DNA of 50,917 bases, taken from a virus. Below the pieces are notes generated by a model, which was not told the DNA's origin, did no database searches, and saw only the letters and a program-made list of their open reading frames with translations. The stretch covers positions 1-50,917 of the IMG/VR virus record IMGVR_UViG_3300030451_003321, one strand, 5' to 3'. Below are positions 33,001 to 39,000 of the stretch, piece after piece. Each line of letters opens with the position of its first letter. Position 1 is the first letter of the stretch. Made by a program: the position numbers and the translations under genes.

Positions 33001-36000
33001 AGAAGCAACTACACTACCATTTACTTCAAGAATAATTTTACCAAAGTTGGGATCAGATGAGATACCCATAAGGTATACAGAAACACCAGAGGTGCCATTT
33101 ACTTCAACAGTGTCAAAGAAGTGTGGAGTATTACCTGCTGCATATGCAGTGGTATTCATACTAAACCATGCTGCAGTAGTCCAGTTTTGACCTTCCCATG
33201 CTAGACCTGAGGCAGTAGCACGGTTTGCTGCTTGGAATTTAAGTGATCCAGTGCCAAACTTGTAATAACCAGTATCTACAATGGCATCAGCAGGTGTTTG
33301 AATTGTAAGAGTAGATATAGTCTGTTTAGTTGTGTCATAGTCTAAATCAGCACTATTATCAAATCTATAGACTGCAAGTTGATTAGGAATCAATCTTTCA
33401 GCAAAAGTAACGATATCACCAGAGTTATCAACAACAGATGTCTTACCGACCTGTCCAACAGAGTCAGTAGTTTCAATTAACGATTCTGCCTTAATTGTGC
33501 CATCATACTTGAGTGAAGATACAATATTGACTTTTCTATCTTCGTCATAATCAAGAGCAGCAGTAATAGCGATATCACCGAATACATCAACATGTAATCC
33601 TGTATTTTTGATAGAGACATAATCTCCCTGCGGTGTTAGTGATTTTCTCCACAACCAAGGCACTTGCACTTGGTTACCTTGCACATCTGCCTGAGTAGAG
33701 TTTGCAGTAAGGAGAGCAAGTTTACCAACTTGAATTCTCTCAAACTTGCCGTTTGCATTGTTATATACGTCGTAGAGTATGAATACATCGCTATACTCGT
33801 CAATAGTGAATCTTGGGTTTCTTACATACCCACCAAGAGCAGGTATCTGTTTAACATAGTCTACATTAATATTAGACCCATCGTAGGAGAATGTGCCATA
33901 GATTAGGTTATCTGTAGTTTGGTTTACACCAGTAAAGAAGAATTGATCATTTGCAATCCATCTAATCTGTGTAATATCCTCATCACCATTTGGAGAAGAA
34001 ATCTTACGCTTCTCTTTGATATCTCCATCATTATTAGATTGAATAATCCAAATATCGTTAGCGTCGATTGCTTGAGTATCAGTATAACCTACAAGGTAGA
34101 TAGACTTATTTTGATCTAGATAGATGTCTGTAATATAGTCTCTACGTTGTCCACCAGAGATACCTGCAATAGACTTCTGCCACTTCAGTGTGCCTGTAGG
34201 ATTGTTGGCATTATCTCTTTCAGAGATATATTTACCAAACCAAACATCTGGATTATAATTGGCGTTTGATGGGTCATATGATTGGCCACCAACATAAATG
34301 GCGTCGTTTTCTTCTGAGTCATCGACATACAAACAGGTAAACTCAAGTTTCTTAACACCTGCATTGTTTGGAAGCAATGTCCTTACCCATTGCACTTCAC
34401 CGTTATCATCAAACTTAGCAATGAAACCAACTTGGTCACCGTCAAGATCTTCTACTAGAGATCCACAAATATAGTAATCTCTATTAGCAGTGATGATACT
34501 ATCGAATATTTCAATGTTACCACTGTCATTCAAATACTCAGACAACCAATAACGTGTCTTAGTGAATGACTGAGGATGTGTTACTCTGATTTGTGGAGGA
34601 TTAGAAGTATCATATCCATTACCAGAGTTGACGATATTAAAGGAATCAGCAACGCCTGCAGCGTCTAGGTTGATAGTAAACTCAGCGTCAATACCACCAG
34701 ATGCATCAACTAACTCATATACAGGTGGAATGTTTTCATTATAACCAACACCTTGTTGATCGACTGTAACTGACTCAATACCGTCTACAACTTTTACAAC
34801 ATACTCTTTATTTGTATTTGCAAGGATAGGAGTAGAATTAACAATAATCTCATCACCTTGAATCAGATCATGATTCTCAGCAGTTGTAATAACACCATAT
34901 GGTTTGTCACCAATTATTTGCTTGACATATGCACTAATAGCAACACCTTTGATGCTATCAATGATAGCAGAAGCACCAAATCCACCAGTGCTCTCATTAT
35001 CGAAGAATACAGTATCATTTACCTGATAAGATCTGCCAGGATTCTCAATAACGAATCCATCAATTTGTGCAGTCTCAAACTGGGTAACAGTCTCTACATC
35101 GATGTCAACTTTAGACTCAAGTGAGACTTGAGGGAAGTAATCGTAAATTTGTAGAGTAGGCTCTTCTTGTAGTTGTAGAATCTCTTGTTGCTCATTAGCA
35201 TCAATTAAACCGTCATTATTACTATCTTGAATTTCAAAGATAATAGGATATCCTTCAATCTCTGTTGTAAGGACATCTGCCTCTTGGTTGGGTTGACGCT
35301 CAACATCGATGTCCACATTCTCATATGGGACACGATATCTAACAACATCAGCAGGAATATTCTCTTGGACTGCACCTTGACTTAAATTCCACTCATCTGG
35401 AAGTGAGTTAAACGCAGGACCCATAATATATGGGAATTCTGGATTACCTCTATCAGATGCATCAATAGTGATGAAGTATGCATATGTGCCGTCAGGATAC
35501 TCAGGAGTCTTACAGAAACGACCGTTATACTGGTCTAAGTCACCTACTTGGAAAACATACTCATAATCAGGCACAAATGATCCTGCAGGATAATCTGCAA
35601 GTAGAGGACCGTCTGTCCTGCTAGGATTAGGATTTGTAATTGGATCTTCTACAATCTCTGGTTTTAGACGATATGATGTGCGAAGTCTTCTTACACCACT
35701 ATTTTGGTCAGTTGGATTTGCATATCCATAAGGACCGTAGATTGGGTTACCATCATATGCCCATCCCAAGATTGGAGAGTGTTGGAAATTCTGAGAGATC
35801 TCTTGGAATTGATTTGTCTCTTGATTGAGGAATACGTTATCACCAACCACATAACGTAGCTCTTTAGGATCAGAAACGTGTGCATACTCACCACCATACT
35901 GGTTGTTAAGACCAGTGAATACATAACCTCTTGCAATGTCATATTTGTTTGCAAGGTCATATTCAAAGTTTTTATTCCACTCAAATACTTCTGCAGTGAA

Positions 36001-39000
36001 TGTTGCAAGCTCACCGACTGCTTCTAGTCTAACACTAGTTGTGCCTTGACGATAGTTAATACCTCTGTTAAGAATCTCGATACCAATAACTTTACCCTTG
36101 TCTTCGCCAGTAGTTGCAATACTTGCTTTAGCAACAGCACCAAAACCATCACCATTAATGATTACCTTAGGTGCAGTAGTATAACGACGACCAGAGTTAA
36201 TAATAGCGATAGAAACGATTCTACCATTCAATACGATGGGTTGTGCTAGTGCACCCTCACCAGATGTGACAGAGATATTTGGTAGAGATGTATAACCAGA
36301 TCCACCAGATGTAAGTGTAACAGCAGAGATAGGACCTCTGATATTAGCAGTTGCTGCAGCACCACTACCGCCACCACCAGTAATAGTGATAGATGGTTGT
36401 GATGTGAAACCACTACCAGGATTGCTTACCAAGATACGAGTAATATTACCATTAGTAACAACAGCACTTGCAGATGCACCAGATCCACCACCACCAACGA
36501 TAGAGATCAAAGGTGATGAAGTATAACCAGATCCACTGTTTGTTACTTCAAATGAATCAACACTACCGTTAACTGTAACAGTAGCAGTTGCACCAGATCC
36601 ACCACCACCTTCAATAAGGACTTCTGGTGGAGATCCTGCATCATAGTTTTGTCCTGGTGTAGTAACGACAATACCAGTCAGAGGACCGAAAAGGACTGAC
36701 TCTCTTGACTTATAGCACCAAATAGAGACACCATTTACCCAAGCACCGATTGCACTGTTAGCAGCAATCTCTTGTCTCTCAGAAACGGTATTTACGACTC
36801 TAGGGACTCTAATAAGTTTTCTTTGGTTGCCAGGTATCAATGCAGACCCAATAAAAGGTCCTATCTTGTAGTTTGGAAGACCTGACGCTGCAACGTAGAC
36901 ATAATCAGCGTTGAAGAAGGAATTCTGAATATTAGTTGTAAATTCGGTTACAACATTGTTAATTGGGACTTCAGTGGACTTACCTCTGTTAAGATCGACT
37001 GAAAGAAGGATATTACCAACTGGAATGATATCAGTTGGTGTAGCAACTCTATATGAGAAAGTAAACTCGTCAATACGAGAAGATACTTGGAATGTGCCGT
37101 TAAAGATAACTGGGTTTGCACCATACACTGTAACGGTGTCTTCAACCAACAATCCGTGAGGTTCTTCGGTTGTTACGGTTGCAACTTGTGATGCACCGCC
37201 AGGATCGATTGCAGAAACCTTAATAAGTTTTTTAACGTTGTAAAACCAAGATTCTAGTCTTTGCTCGCCAACAGAGTCAGATCCAAGTGATGCAACCTTT
37301 AATTTATCGCCAGGTAGGTAATATGATCCAGTATCGTCGAGCACAGTGCTTCCTGCTTCGGCAATACCCAAAACACGCATTTTGACTTCAGTAGAAGTGC
37401 CTCTATTAGCGTATATGAAGATATTGGAAGTAATGATGGTGCCAGGATCCCAATCTTCGACAATATCGTTATTTGACCGAGTACATTCAATAAACTGGTT
37501 TAGTGACTTCTCTTTATACTGGACTTCTTCATTATCTCCAATAAAGAAGGTGCCGTTTCTCTCTGGCCACCCAATAGTCGAGTCAACGGTAACAATTTGG
37601 TCTACAGTGTCTAATGGCTCAACTAGACGTGTTTTATAAGGAATCTTAAAGGTGCCAACCAGTGTTTCTTCAGAAATCACCAATTCATAAATTGTATCTT
37701 CACCTTTGATGATAGAAATCGCATTTTCGACTAATGCTGATGCATATTTGACATTCTGGTCAACTTCGTCGGCATATTGAATAACTTCTGCATCAATTAG
37801 GTTAGCAGGGTCACCAGACACCACTTGTGTCCTTAGAATGGTGTCTACGACCCATGTAGCAGCAGATGGAGAGATAATCTGCTCTTTAGGGTAAGATACT
37901 TCAATCTCCTCACCAAACAAAATCTTGAAAAGGTATTTTGCACCTAATGCAGTACCTTTTGCAAGATAGAAGTCCCTGATATTCTTAATTACGTTAACAG
38001 GGTTAACTTTCGATGGATCGAGTTGAATAGTGGGCAAATATTGCTTTCTAAACTTCTCAAATAACTGATAGATGAAAATAGAGTCAAGGTTGTGGACAAC
38101 AGACCCTATTGGGTGAGTACTTGTTGAAAGTTGCTCTTCTTTTGCATAAACTTGGTTTCCATATTCATCATAATCAACAACGTTGGAAACACCACGGACA
38201 ACACCGTTAAAAGCACTAGGAACGTATTCTCTACCACGCTCTTCGATTACAAATCCAGTAACTTCATCATATCCGACGTTTACAGATGCTTTTGCTGCAA
38301 GAGGCTCAGCAATGTAAATTTTAGGAGGAAACTCCGATGAATAACCAGTACCAAAGTTAGTAATATTGATATCTGTCAACTCACCGTTGAAAATCGTCGC
38401 AGCAGCAGTTGCACCTGTGCCTCCAATAGGATCACCGTATGCATCTTTGCGATCATCAACAATATAGACAGAAGGAGCGTCAGTATAACCTCTACCACCT
38501 GTCAACAATTCGATATCTGTCACAGCACCGCTAGATACCGTCACATCAAGCACCTGTGCCCCTACAGGGTCGATTACACGACATCTTGGTGCAGTTGTAT
38601 ACCCACGACCTCTATTAACGATAGTAACCGCTAGAAGACCACCCTCAGGAGTTAGTGAGCACTCAGCAATAGCGTTGATTCCTCCCTCAGGAGCAGGGTC
38701 GATGTAGATAGTAGGAGGATTAGCATAATTAAGACCTGCTTTAGTAACTGTAATGCTATCTACGTTAAGTCTTCCTTCAGAGTCAATAGTTGCATCACTA
38801 ATAGTTGCACCGCCAGGATTATTGAAGGTAATGACTGGCACAAAGTCATATCCAGATCCAGAATCAGTAATTCTTACTGAATCTACCATTCCAGTGGTAT
38901 CATTGACTGTCAAAGCAACCTTTGCAAGTCTACCGTTAGGATTTGTAGGAGGAGTAACTAAAGGAATGGGTGGGTTGTAAGATGTATAACCCTGACCACC

